From Paraburkholderia sp. BL9I2N2 (GTDB lineage: Bacteria > Pseudomonadota > Gammaproteobacteria > Burkholderiales > Burkholderiaceae), in contig NZ_SMGP01000001.1 in NCBI RefSeq assembly GCF_004339745.1, positions 2,728,001 to 2,792,000 on the forward strand: a stretch of 64,000 nucleotides of DNA, given 5' to 3'. Below are positions 54,063 to 62,563 of the stretch, piece by piece (positions within the stretch are counted from its first letter, which is position 1; each line of letters starts with the position of its first letter). Under the pieces are notes generated by a model. That model saw nothing but the letters and a program-made list of their open reading frames with translations, did not search any database and was not told where the DNA came from. The position numbers and the translations under genes are program-made.

Positions 54063-56853
54063 AGGCGACCTCGACGGACTGGTAGTTCAGTTTCTGTCCG
54101 ACGTCAGCCGGCGTATCGAAACGCAGGAACTCGCCGTCGCGACGCGTGGCGACAGCCTGCTTGTTGACGCTGACCTTGCACTGCTGCGCGTTGGCCAGTT
54201 TCACGAATGGCTGGTAGTGACCGGCGAATTCGAAACGCATGCCCTGCGCCGTGCGCCGGAAGTTGCGCACGAAACCGTTGGCTTCGCCGATATACGGCGC
54301 CGCCTGTGTGGCCGCCGCGCTGCCGATTGCAAAGCGGGCGTTGCCGCCGTCGATATGGATATACGTGCCGTCAGGTCCCGCTGCAAAGCCGGTCACGCCC
54401 GACGCGTTATCGAGCGACGGTTTGGCCGCTTGCGGCCAGTGCAACTCACGCACCTCGCCGTTGCCGCGCACGATCCAGTCGCTCGCCTGTGGGCCCACCT
54501 CTTTCGCCACGGCGAACGTGTGCCAGTCGAGCACCTTGCGGATGTACTCGCTCACGTAGACCGGCATCACCGGCTGCTTGAGCACGGTTGAAAAGATCTG
54601 GTCGAGCGCGCGCAACGAGGCGACCTTGGTGCCGCTATACATGTGGTAGTAAATGTCGATCGGCTTGAAGCGCAGTGGCCGGTCGGTCATCGAGAAGGTT
54701 TCGAGCACGCGCGTAAAGCCGTAGAACGGACCTTGCCAGTCGTTCGTGTAGACGTTCTCGTCCTGATTCGGCGCATACACCTGATACGCGCCCGGCCCCT
54801 TGTCCACGCCGATCGGCGCGATATTGGTCCAGCTATTGGCTGACCTGGTGATTACCGTGTCGCCGCCGTTGAAGTTGTAGACGCCGGCCTCGTACACCTT
54901 GCGCACGACGAAACCCGGCGGCCGGCAATCGCCGGACCATTGCAGCAGCACGGTCTTCTTTCCGGGCGGCGCGAGGCGCGTGTTGATGTAGTCGATCGAA
55001 CCGGTGATCTCACGGTCGATATTGAAGTGATAACCCGGAATGTTCAGCGAGAACGCCGCGTCGCCGCCTCCGCGGTCCACCTGCGCGCCGGTCTTGCTGT
55101 CCACCTGCTCCCATTGGAACGGATGCGAATACGTGTGCGTGCCGATCTCGACATGCGGCAGCGCGAACATCTTGCGCGCGATCTCTTCGAGACGCGGCGA
55201 GATATCCGGATGCAGGCCCTTGGGGCCGACTTCGCCTTCGATCACCGAGAGCGTCATCGGCACCTGATAGCGGGTGAAGATCTGCTGATACAACGCTTCG
55301 CCGGAATAGTCGGGGCCGGGAAATTCGGCGCGCGAGGCGAAACCGTCGCCGTCCACGTGTGACATGAGCAGACGCCGGCCGTTTTCGGTCGTGACGCTCG
55401 GCGACGGCATGTCCTGCAGACGCAGCGCCGCTTTCATGAACGCCATCGGCTGAATCGCCCAACGCTCCTGCTCGATGCTGTCGAGCGACGCCACGGTGTA
55501 CGGGCTGAGCGCATAGCCGCCCCACGGCGTCAGCGCGACCTGATCGAGCAGCACGCCGTTGGCCGAGACGCGCAGCAACGGCTGGCTGCGCGAACCCACG
55601 CGCACGCCTTGCAGATCGCGCGGCTCGGGCTTCGGGCTGATTTCGAAGCCGACCATCGGATCGCTCTTGACCACTGTGACCGGCGCGGCCAGGGTTCCCC
55701 CCACGGCTTGCAGGTCGAGTGCCGCGCCGGCCGAGCCGGCCGCGTCGAAGCCGAACTGGCCGAGGAACGCGACGGGAACGTGATCCGCCATGCGCGCCGC
55801 GACCCAGCGTTGCCACGCTTCGGGATCGGGCACCGCGCCGCGCTGGATCCACGCGACGACGCCCGCGTAGCGATCCGGCGTGATGGCGTCCGGCAGACGC
55901 GACGAGAAGTCGGCGTACTCGACGTCGTAGCCCATATAGTTGAGCGGCGTGGCCAGATCGCGCACACCCGCGCTCAGGTCGAGCGGATCCTGGGTGTCGC
56001 GGTCCTGCACGACGAGAATCTTGCGCGGCAGCACTTCGATCTTGCCGATGCCGACCACGTCGCGGGCCTTGCTCGTCACATAAGGCAGCATGCCGGCCGA
56101 CACGACGCGCGCCGCCGTGTCGCGGGCGCATTGCCGGTCGTTGCGCGCGCAATATTCCACGGACACCACCGGCACGCCGCTTTGCTGCGTGAATGCGCGC
56201 GCATCCGCAATGCGTTGCGCGCGCAACGATTCGGGGACGTCGAGAAGCTGGCCGCTGTCGCCGAGTCCACGCACCAGCGAATCGCCGACTACCGCGTAGA
56301 GCGACTTCGCAACCGGCAGCGCGTTACGCATGACGTCGGCGCCGCCCGCCACGAGGCGCGCGTCCGGATGCGCTTCATGAATGCGGCCGGCGGCGGCCAC
56401 GGCCGCGGGCGTGTCGAGCAGGAAGCCACGATAGCCGCGCTGCCACAGCGGTTCGATCTGGCTGGAGAGGAATGCGTCGGCCGATCCGGCGGACTCGGCA
56501 CCGGTGGTGCGGGCGATCCAGGTGGTATGCGCGAGCGGATGAGCGGCCGGGTCGAAACCCGTGGCGGGATCGACGACGACGGCATCGAATGCTTGCAATT
56601 CGCCGACAGGCGGATTGGCGGCGTAGAAGAAAGCGACGTTGGGGGCAGACGCGGCAGAGGTGGAGCTGGTCGCCGCGGCAGCGGACTGCAGCGGTGCAGC
56701 CTCCGTCCGTGTCACTGCATGAGTCGCAAGCGGTGCAATACCGGCCGCGCCAAGCATTACCGCTATCAAGGTGCGCGTAAGAAATCGTTCGCCCGCACGT
56801 TCGACCACCCCGCAAGAGTCCCCGCCGGCGCATGCCCGGGTCCGCTTCTTCAT
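54052..56853 (-). CDS. pelA: PelA, Pel deacetylase with degenerate hydrolase domain
   Basis: 933 aa from ATG 56853 (MKKRTRACAGG); an upstream frame to 56967 is unlikely. A signal/anchor lies at ~27-46. The hydrolase domain (~72-277) keeps FFYAANPPVGELQAFD but has changed motifs: ARTTGAES for VSVGE, GGADVM for NRGFEV, VVGDSLVRG for the ESxxxGW glutamate. The deacetylase domain has Asp501/Asp503 (MSHVDGDGF) and His573/His577 (GTHTYSHP), so deacetylation is intact. First gene of the pel operon. Confidence 0.94.
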   Translation of the reverse strand: MKKRTRACAGGDSCGVVERAGERFLTRTLIAVMLGAAGIAPLATHAVTRTEAAPLQSAAAATSSTSAASAPNVAFFYAANPPVGELQAFDAVVVDPATGFDPAAHPLAHTTWIARTTGAESAGSADAFLSSQIEPLWQRGYRGFLLDTPAAVAAAGRIHEAHPDARLVAGGADVMRNALPVAKSLYAVVGDSLVRGLGDSGQLLDVPESLRAQRIADARAFTQQSGVPVVSVEYCARNDRQCARDTAARVVSAGMLPYVTSKARDVVGIGKIEVLPRKILVVQDRDTQDPLDLSAGVRDLATPLNYMGYDVEYADFSSRLPDAITPDRYAGVVAWIQRGAVPDPEAWQRWVAARMADHVPVAFLGQFGFDAAGSAGAALDLQAVGGTLAAPVTVVKSDPMVGFEISPKPEPRDLQGVRVGSRSQPLLRVSANGVLLDQVALTPWGGYALSPYTVASLDSIEQERWAIQPMAFMKAALRLQDMPSPSVTTENGRRLLMSHVDGDGFASRAEFPGPDYSGEALYQQIFTRYQVPMTLSVIEGEVGPKGLHPDISPRLEEIARKMFALPHVEIGTHTYSHPFQWEQVDSKTGAQVDRGGGDAAFSLNIPGYHFNIDREITGSIDYINTRLAPPGKKTVLLQWSGDCRPPGFVVRKVYEAGVYNFNGGDTVITRSANSWTNIAPIGVDKGPGAYQVYAPNQDENVYTNDWQGPFYGFTRVLETFSMTDRPLRFKPIDIYYHMYSGTKVASLRALDQIFSTVLKQPVMPVYVSEYIRKVLDWHTFAVAKEVGPQASDWIVRGNGEVRELHWPQAAKPSLDNASGVTGFAAGPDGTYIHIDGGNARFAIGSAAATQAAPYIGEANGFVRNFRRTAQGMRFEFAGHYQPFVKLANAQQCKVSVNKQAVATRRDGEFLRFDTPADVGQKLNYQSVEVACGR

Positions 56854-57499
56854 CGCCAAAATCTTTACCCCGTTCAGTCTGAACGCAAGCGGCGTTCTCC
56901 TTGTGGGGAGAATGTTTCCGCTAGCGGATTTTCGAGCCGGCCCGTCGGCATTATTTGCATCGCGCAAAAACTGACTTTGCGCCGGATGCGATACCGACTT
57001 TTTGTCTGATTACTGGTAAGGCGGTGGAAGATAGCACATGACATGTGGCGTCTCAAGCTCGCTTATGTCGTCGGCGGAATCTGGATTGTTAAATAGTGGT
57101 AAATGCATCCGCTTGAATTCAAAGGCAAACGATTGCGCACCTGAGCACAACCGATATCAAGTGTTGCGGCTGCTTAAAATCGATTCGTCAAGGAGATCCG
57201 CAATGTGTTGGAAAACCGCTGCAGCAGGCAGATCAATCTTGCTGGCTCTTAATCTTCCGATCAATAAATCGCGCGAGACAGAGGCGTTGCCCTACTCTTT
57301 CTGCGCTCTTTCAAATATTTTTAATCCTCGTCAAACAGGCGTAATCGACCGGCGTTCAAGCTCGGCTCACCGCGGCATGCTGCAATAAATACCGAAACGC
57401 AAAAAGAAATCGATTTTTTTTGGTTACTCTGGATGGGGTTCGAATCAAACGACAAAAAAATAAATCGGCCCCCTAAAGAAAACTCAAGGGATGCCGTTA

Positions 57500-57577
57500 G
57501 CGCAGTTTGGGCAAACCCGGAGCGATCCGGCGACGCAAAACTACAGGGACTCCCTTGCGGGAGTTTGCCAGTTGCCC
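57500..57577 (+). ncRNA. c-di-GMP-I (GEMM) riboswitch aptamer
   Basis: The sequence GGGCAAACC, a hairpin CCGGA-GCGA-TCCGG with a GNRA tetraloop, then GACGCAAAAC and TACAGGG matches the conserved GEMM-I core. A second arm ACTCCC-TTGC-GGGAGT is followed by TTTGCCAGTTGCC, the usual 3' end. AGTTT before GGGCAAA pairs with AAACT after GACGC. It leads into the GH135-like gene, so expression of that hydrolase should respond to c-di-GMP. Confidence 0.88.
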
Positions 57578-57595
57578 GCCGTGTCCACGGCGGGC
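57574..57595 (+). promoter_or_regulatory. Candidate expression-platform hairpin of the riboswitch
   Basis: GCCCGCCGTG / CACGGCGGGC with loop TC is a perfect 10-bp stem overlapping the last bases of the aptamer, so the two may compete. No T tract follows, which argues against simple intrinsic termination. A weaker hairpin, GCGGT / ACCGC (57605-57622), lies 2 bp before the AGGAGG site. Confidence 0.55.
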
Positions 57596-57635
57596 CAATC
57601 GACAGCGGTTTCGAAAGACCGCGTCAGGAGGCTAC

Positions 57636-58508
57636 ATGCAAGAAAATCGGGGAATGGGTGCGGTTGCGGGTGTGCGTGCGGTCTTCGCGTTGGAATCGGC
57701 GGAAACAACCCGCCTTGCGGGGCGCACCGGCAGGTGTCTGAAACGCGTTGGACTCATCGCAGGTCTGTTGCTGGGATGCCTCGACGGCACGGCCTTCGCG
57801 GCGGGCAGCACGGCCACCAGTCTCGTCGTACCGTCCTACTTCAACGCCACCGGCAGCGTCGCGAACTGGAACAGCCTCGTGACCTCGGCGCGCAAAGTGC
57901 CGACCACCGCCATCCTGAATCCGAACAGCGGCCCCGGCGTCAAGGAAGATCCGAACTATGCCGCCGCCGTCGCCAAGCTTCGCGCCGCGGGCGGCAAGGT
58001 GCTGGGCTATGTGTCCACCTCGTACGGAAAGCGCTCGCTCTCCGCGGTCGTGGCCGACATCAATACCTACGTGGCGCTGTATAAGGTGGATGGTTTTTTC
58101 ATCGACGAGATGACGTCCGATAGCCAGATGTCGCACATCCAGTTCTACCAGTCGATCTACAACTACATCAAAGGACTGAACGCCACCTACTCGGTGACGG
58201 CCAATCCGGGCACCAACATTCCAGAACTCTACGCAAGCCTGCCGACGGCCGACCAGTTCGTCGTGTTCGAAAGCACTGCGAAGAGTTACGCAAAATATCA
58301 GCCGATGAGCTGGCAAGCCGCCTATCCGAAGAACCGCTTCGTGCACATGGTGTATGGCGCGACTGCCGCGCAATTGCCGGGCGTCGTGCAATACGCGAAG
58401 ACGCATGGCGCGGGCGGCGTGTATGTCACGTCGCTTGCCGGGGGCAATCCGTATAAGGCATTGCCGCCCTACTGGAACGATGAAGTGACGGACGCCGCCG
58501 CGCATTGA
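57636..58508 (+). CDS. Secreted spherulin-4/GH135-like glycosidase
   Basis: 290 aa from ATG 57636, which follows CAGGAGG by 4 bp. A hydrophilic 34-residue extension precedes a signal peptide (CLKRVGLIAGLLLGCLDGTA). The domain matches spherulation-specific family 4: VPSYFN, ILNPNSGPG, VLGYVSTSYG, VDGFFIDEM (Asp157), VTANPGT (Asn190) and VVFES (Glu212); this D-N-E order is that of Sph3-type GH135 enzymes, which cut galactosaminogalactan. Pel contains GalNAc, so it is a candidate Pel-cleaving enzyme under c-di-GMP control. Confidence 0.82.
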   Translation: MQENRGMGAVAGVRAVFALESAETTRLAGRTGRCLKRVGLIAGLLLGCLDGTAFAAGSTATSLVVPSYFNATGSVANWNSLVTSARKVPTTAILNPNSGPGVKEDPNYAAAVAKLRAAGGKVLGYVSTSYGKRSLSAVVADINTYVALYKVDGFFIDEMTSDSQMSHIQFYQSIYNYIKGLNATYSVTANPGTNIPELYASLPTADQFVVFESTAKSYAKYQPMSWQAAYPKNRFVHMVYGATAAQLPGVVQYAKTHGAGGVYVTSLAGGNPYKALPPYWNDEVTDAAAH

Positions 58509-58851
58509 TGAGCTGACTTATATTGACATGCTGCTTGCTGCGGCCGGTGACACCGGCCGCGCACCTCTTATAGCCCACATTCATTCGTGAACGCTCGGGT
58601 CTGGAACGCCGGCCGCCGCCGTGTCGAAATCCGCGTTGGCGTGGATACGACAGCCGCCTTCTCGCCGCCGGCTTCAAACGAAATTTCCTTCACGCCGACG
58701 CGCCGATCAGACGCACGCCCTCGCACGGCCAGGTCTGGGCACACGTATTGCTCTATTCCGCTCGCCGGCAAATAACCCGTCAAAGCACGCAGTGCCCACA
58801 ACGAGTCGCCGTTTTCCATTTCAATCCAGCAATCCATCGGTGGGAGGCCCC
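58509..58851. other. Intergenic stretch before the DUF1328 gene
   Basis: 343 bp. Besides the hairpin at 58540-58560 it contains a minus-strand frame (58568-58837, starting [19 protein letters not shown], 89 aa) with ordinary codon use but no ribosome binding site and no recognised family; I rate it unproven. Confidence 0.4.
58540..58560 (+). terminator. Hairpin after the GH135-like gene
   Basis: GCGGCCGGT / ACCGGCCGC with loop GAC, 31 bp after the stop. It is strong and GC-rich but lacks a T run, so it is a possible terminator or 3' stabiliser. Confidence 0.45.
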
Positions 58852-59013
58852 ATGCTTCGATACGCTGCAATCTTCTTCATCATCGCAATCATCGCCGCGG
58901 TATTCGGCTTTGGCGGCATCGCCGCAGGCGCGACGGAAATCGCCAAGGTCCTGTTCTTCATCTTCGTGGTGATCTTCCTCGTCACCTTGCTGATGGGCGT
59001 GATGCGACGCTGA
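58852..59013 (+). CDS. DUF1328 small membrane protein
   Basis: 53 aa: [48 protein letters not shown] (shown here by ends LRYAAIFF and FLVTLLMG), two helices with the family's GFGGIAAGA turn. DUF1328/YtjA proteins are tiny inner-membrane proteins often linked to envelope stress. GGGAGG lies 7 bp upstream of the ATG. Confidence 0.9.
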   Translation: MLRYAAIFFIIAIIAAVFGFGGIAAGATEIAKVLFFIFVVIFLVTLLMGVMRR

Positions 59014-59048
59014 TGAATGCTTCGACCGTTTAGGCGGAAACACACCTG

Positions 59049-59122
59049 CCCCGGCGCGAGAATCAGCAATCCGTTGCAATACTTGCCGTACCGTATTGCA
59101 ATTGTTGCTGCCCGCGCCGGGG
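59049..59122 (+). terminator. Long imperfect hairpin followed by TTTT
   Basis: Outer arms CCCCGGCGCG / CGCGCCGGGG, middle arms AGCAA / TTGCT and inner arms TTGCAATAC / GTATTGCAA, with small internal loops and a 10-nt apical loop. TTTT follows on the plus strand. It can end the DUF1328 transcript before the convergent GNAT gene. Confidence 0.6.
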
Positions 59123-59214
59123 TTTTCACTTCCGGGCTCGACCTGCATCCATGCGTTCTACACAGCGCATTGCACCGCAGCACTTCCCCGCTCTTCGTTG
59201 TCGCTTCCTCGTCT

Positions 59215-59844
59215 TCACGCCGCGCGCGCAATCGGCGCACGCACGCTCAATCGATGCGACCAGTTAGCGAGCGTACGCGTCGCCACCGGCGGCTTGCTCA
59301 AGATCGCGCTGTCGTAACGCTTGCCGTCGAAGCGCACGAAATCGACGATACGAAACCCCTGTTCACGATAAAACGCGATCAGATGCGCTGCCGGTTGCGG
59401 CGTGTCGAGCGCAAGCTCGGCATAACCTCGCGTCGCGGCCCAATGATCGGCGAATGCGATCAGCAACGTACCGATACCGCGCGACTGCCACACCGGTTCG
59501 ACCGCGAACTGGCGCATGCTGGCGATATCGTCGCGACGGTATAGATCGCACGCCGATTCACGGTCCGTCGCATAGAGCGTCATCGTGCCGACGATGCGCC
59601 CGTCGCACACCGCCACGTAGCAATCGCCGCGCGTTGCGCGCAAGCGTGTGGTCTCGACGGTCTGATCCACGCACGTGCAATTGAGGCCCATCGCGCCGAG
59701 CGGCGTGAAGGCCCGATGCAACAACGCCGTCAACGCGACGAACGAATCGCGTGCCGGATCGAAGCGGCGCAATTCGACACGGCCCATGCCGTGACACACG
59801 TAGTCGATACGAACGGATTGTTGCTTCGTTGCACGTCGCTTCAC
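59215..59844 (-). CDS. GNAT-family N-acetyltransferase
   Basis: 209 aa from GTG 59844 (GAGG 8 bp upstream). Acetyl-CoA motif in ASMRQFAVEPVWQSRGIGTLLIAFAD (Q/RxxGxG/A as QSRGIG) and a typical last strand LIAFYREQGFRIVDF. Acceptor unknown. The alternative start GTG 59853 adds three residues. Confidence 0.85.
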   Translation of the reverse strand: MKRRATKQQSVRIDYVCHGMGRVELRRFDPARDSFVALTALLHRAFTPLGAMGLNCTCVDQTVETTRLRATRGDCYVAVCDGRIVGTMTLYATDRESACDLYRRDDIASMRQFAVEPVWQSRGIGTLLIAFADHWAATRGYAELALDTPQPAAHLIAFYREQGFRIVDFVRFDGKRYDSAILSKPPVATRTLANWSHRLSVRAPIARAA

Positions 59845-59948
59845 GTTGAGCACCTCGTGGTATCAAGATGCTCGAAGTGTAGATTTCGCGTGGATGCGTC
59901 TCAAGAAAAAATGTCGTAAAAACTCACATGGGACCAGGCGCCGACGCA

Positions 59949-60854
59949 TTAGCCCAAAGCCGGCACGAGCTGCGGCCCACCTTCGCGCAGACCGAGATGC
60001 AATTCCTCGCAGAGGAACGTTTGCAAGGTTTGCACGGCGGCCGCCTGCGCGCCGGAAACCTCGCGCATGAAGAGCCCGAAGTCCGCGGTGGGCGCGTCGG
60101 GCAAAGCCTCGCTTTGACCGAGCACGCGCATCGATTCCGAACGAATGTTGCCGTCGAGCAGCACCGACACGCCGAGCCCCGCTTCAACCGCGGATTGCAC
60201 GGCCGGCAGACTGGTGCTGGTGCACACGATGCGCCACGCGATCCCCGCGCGCCGCAGCGCCGTCAACACCTGCTGCTGCCATAGACACGCGCCGCCGAAT
60301 GCCACCACCGGCAACGCGGCCTGCGCGTCGCGGCTAAAACCGCGCGCGCCGACCCAGAAGAGTGGTTGCGTCCACGTGAGAAGCGGCGTTGCGTCGACCA
60401 GCGCGGGATCGCCGACCACCACGTCGAGGCTGCCATCCGCGAGCCGGTTCGACAGCGCCGCACTGCTGTCGACGACGATCTCCAGCGCCACTTGCGGATA
60501 AGCGATCGAAAAGCGCCGCAACGCCCGCGGCAAACGACCGACCGCAATGTCCTCCAGCATGCCGAGCCGCACGGTGCCGGACACCTGCCCTGCGCTCAAC
60601 GCGCGGCGCGCATCGGCGCCCGCGCCGAGTATCGTGTGAGCATACGGCAGCAACAAGTGACCTGCTTCGGTAAGCTGCACGCCGCGCGGCGAGCGGTCGA
60701 GCAGGCGCTGGCCGAGTTCTTCTTCGAGCCGACGCAATTGCATGCTCACCGCGGCCTGGGTCCGCGCGAGGCGCGTCGCCGCCACGCCCACCGCGCCCGT
60801 CTCGGCCACGGTGACGAAGGCGCGCAGCAGGCTGCTGTCGAGATCTCGGGTCAT
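59949..60854 (-). CDS. LysR-family transcriptional regulator
   Basis: 301 aa from ATG 60854. HTH LLRAFVTVAETGAVGVAATRLARTQAAVSMQLRRLEEE, standard effector domain. A divergent EamA exporter starts 68 bp away and is the probable target. The effector is unknown. Confidence 0.9.
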   Translation of the reverse strand: MTRDLDSSLLRAFVTVAETGAVGVAATRLARTQAAVSMQLRRLEEELGQRLLDRSPRGVQLTEAGHLLLPYAHTILGAGADARRALSAGQVSGTVRLGMLEDIAVGRLPRALRRFSIAYPQVALEIVVDSSAALSNRLADGSLDVVVGDPALVDATPLLTWTQPLFWVGARGFSRDAQAALPVVAFGGACLWQQQVLTALRRAGIAWRIVCTSTSLPAVQSAVEAGLGVSVLLDGNIRSESMRVLGQSEALPDAPTADFGLFMREVSGAQAAAVQTLQTFLCEELHLGLREGGPQLVPALG

Positions 60855-60922
60855 AAAGGTTCTTGAAGTCAGCATAAGAAATATCAACTTATCTTAATAC
60901 CGCCGGCACCGATAAGATAGCG

Positions 60923-61852
60923 ATGACGAACTCCGATCGAGCGCCAACTCACCAGACGACCATGCAGGACACCACCCTCAAAGCCGCGCTGAATCCCGCG
61001 CAAACCCGCGTCAAACCCGCCCGCAGCGCGGCCGGGGCGGCGTTGCTGTGCGTACTGTCGATGTCGTGCGTGCAATTCGGCGCCGCGCTTTCCGCGCCGA
61101 CGATGGCCACCTACGGTTCACTCAGCACCACATGGTTGCGCCTGTGCTGGGCGGCATTGGTGCTCGCCTTGCTGGTGCGTCCGCGCTTGCTGAGTTACTC
61201 GCGCGCTCATTGGACTGCCGCCGGCGTGCTCGGCGCGGCGATGGCGGGCATGACCCTGTGCTTTTTCGCGGCGCTCCAGCGCATTCCTTTAGGACTCGCC
61301 GTCGCGATCGACTTTCTCGGGCCGCTCGCCGTCGCGACCTTCGCGGTCCGTCGCGCGCGAGCCTTGCTCTGGCCCGCGCTGGCGATTGCCGGCGTCATAC
61401 TGCTTTCGCGTGATCGCGCCGGCTGGATCGGCGAACCGCTCGGCGTGCTGCTCGCCTGCGGCGCGGCGCTCGGGTGGGGCACCTACATCGTGTTGATGAA
61501 GAAGACCGGCACCTTGTTCGCTGGACTCGAGGGACTGTCGGTATCGCTGATCGCTGCGGCACTCGTGGCCACGCCATTCGGATTGGCGCAAAGCGGTCTG
61601 CATGTCGCGACGGGCCAGATCGCGGCGACGGCGGGCCTCGCGGTACTGGTCCCGCTGTTGCCGTACGCGCTGGAAATGGTGGCGCTGCGGCACATGCCGG
61701 CCGCCTCATTCGGAATCCTGATGAGCGTCGAACCGGCGATCGGCGCGTTGGCCGGCTTCGTCGTACTGCATCAGCCGATGGGGGTTCTACAGATCGCGGG
61801 CACGTTGCTAGTGGTGACCGCAAGCGTCGGCGCCGTAGTGGCGACGCGCTGA
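60923..61852 (+). CDS. EamA/DMT-family exporter (RhtA-like)
   Basis: 309 aa, ten helices in two EamA repeats. AALQRIPLGLAVAIDFLGPLAVA and LPYALEMVALRHMPAASFGILMSVEPAIGALAGF are typical of RhtA/YdcZ-type threonine and homoserine exporters. The N-terminal ~35 residues are hydrophilic. Partner of the divergent LysR gene. Confidence 0.9.
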   Translation: MTNSDRAPTHQTTMQDTTLKAALNPAQTRVKPARSAAGAALLCVLSMSCVQFGAALSAPTMATYGSLSTTWLRLCWAALVLALLVRPRLLSYSRAHWTAAGVLGAAMAGMTLCFFAALQRIPLGLAVAIDFLGPLAVATFAVRRARALLWPALAIAGVILLSRDRAGWIGEPLGVLLACGAALGWGTYIVLMKKTGTLFAGLEGLSVSLIAAALVATPFGLAQSGLHVATGQIAATAGLAVLVPLLPYALEMVALRHMPAASFGILMSVEPAIGALAGFVVLHQPMGVLQIAGTLLVVTASVGAVVATR

Positions 61853-61903
61853 CAGGCGCGGCGCGAGGCGCGCGCTTCGGCGCGGCAAGACCGCACACTC
61901 AAC

Positions 61904-62455
61904 TCAGGCGATGTTTTCCGCTTCGTAAAGACGCCGGCCCGCGGCATCCTTCGCGCCAAGGGTCGGTTCGAAATCGATCGGCCACTCGACGCCGATGTCG
62001 GGATCGCGCCACAGAATGCAGCGCTCCAGTTCGGGAAACCAGTACTCCGTGGTCTTCCACAAACACTCGGCAAAGTTGGACAGCACGACGAAACCGAGCG
62101 CGAAGCCCGGTGGCGCCCAGATCTGTCGATAATTGGCCGCACTCAGATACGCCCCGCACCACTTGCCGAAATTCGGCGAATTGAGCCGCACGTCGACGGC
62201 AACCGCAAAGACTTCGCCCACCACGACCCGCATGAGGCGACCCTGAGGACGTTGCACCTGATAGTGCAACCCGCGCAACACGCCATGCACCGCACGCGAA
62301 TGCCGGTCCTGCACGAACTGGAAAGCTTGCGAGAGGTCGTCGATAAACTCGTCCGCGCTGAAGCTCTCGAAGCAGAAGCCGAATTCGTCGCAAAACACCT
62401 CGGGCTCGATGAGTTTCACCTCCGGCAATGCCGTCGCGATCACCTTGTTGCCCAT
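61904..62455 (-). CDS. RmlC-like dTDP-4-dehydrorhamnose 3,5-epimerase family protein
   Basis: 183 aa, cupin-type RmlC fold. Catalytic His is in GVLRGLHYQ, and YWFPELERCILWRDPDIGVEWP is the usual C-terminal block. The family GFAHGF motif reads GFALGF here, so one normally conserved His is Leu. No rmlA, rmlB or rmlD genes are in the window, so a role in dTDP-rhamnose synthesis is not supported by context. It follows the GlxA-like regulator by 108 bp on the same strand. Confidence 0.85.
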   Translation of the reverse strand: MGNKVIATALPEVKLIEPEVFCDEFGFCFESFSADEFIDDLSQAFQFVQDRHSRAVHGVLRGLHYQVQRPQGRLMRVVVGEVFAVAVDVRLNSPNFGKWCGAYLSAANYRQIWAPPGFALGFVVLSNFAECLWKTTEYWFPELERCILWRDPDIGVEWPIDFEPTLGAKDAAGRRLYEAENIA

Positions 62456-62563
62456 TGCTGCTGTGCTCGTAAGAAGCCTGACCGGCGAAAACGCGGCCGC
62501 CACGACGGACGCGCCCAACTGTCGTCAGGCGCCCCGCCGCCGGCACGGGCACCTGCATGAATA

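Larger units (their letters stand above)
56854..57635. other. Divergent regulatory region of pelA and the GH135-like gene
   Basis: 782 bp, unusually AT-rich between ~57,040 and 57,480. It holds the c-di-GMP-I aptamer, its trailing hairpin (57574-57595) and a hairpin before the ribosome binding site (57605-57622). A 61-codon frame from ATG 57203 has AAGGAG upstream, but its protein (MCWKTAAAGRSILLALN...) shows no convincing features. pelA promoter elements must also lie here; I could not place them. Confidence 0.6.

Noticed and set aside
55609..57009. 466-codon open frame opposite pelA
   Set aside because: Shadow of the pelA coding strand; composition is atypical and no family motif is visible.
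57203..57388. 61-codon frame with AAGGAG upstream
   Set aside because: The start signal is fair but the peptide has no membrane segment, signal peptide or family pattern, and it lies in the AT-rich pelA regulatory region. Not excluded, only unsupported.
57430..57450. GGTTCGAATC, resembling a tRNA T-loop
   Set aside because: No acceptor stem, D arm or anticodon arm can be built around it.
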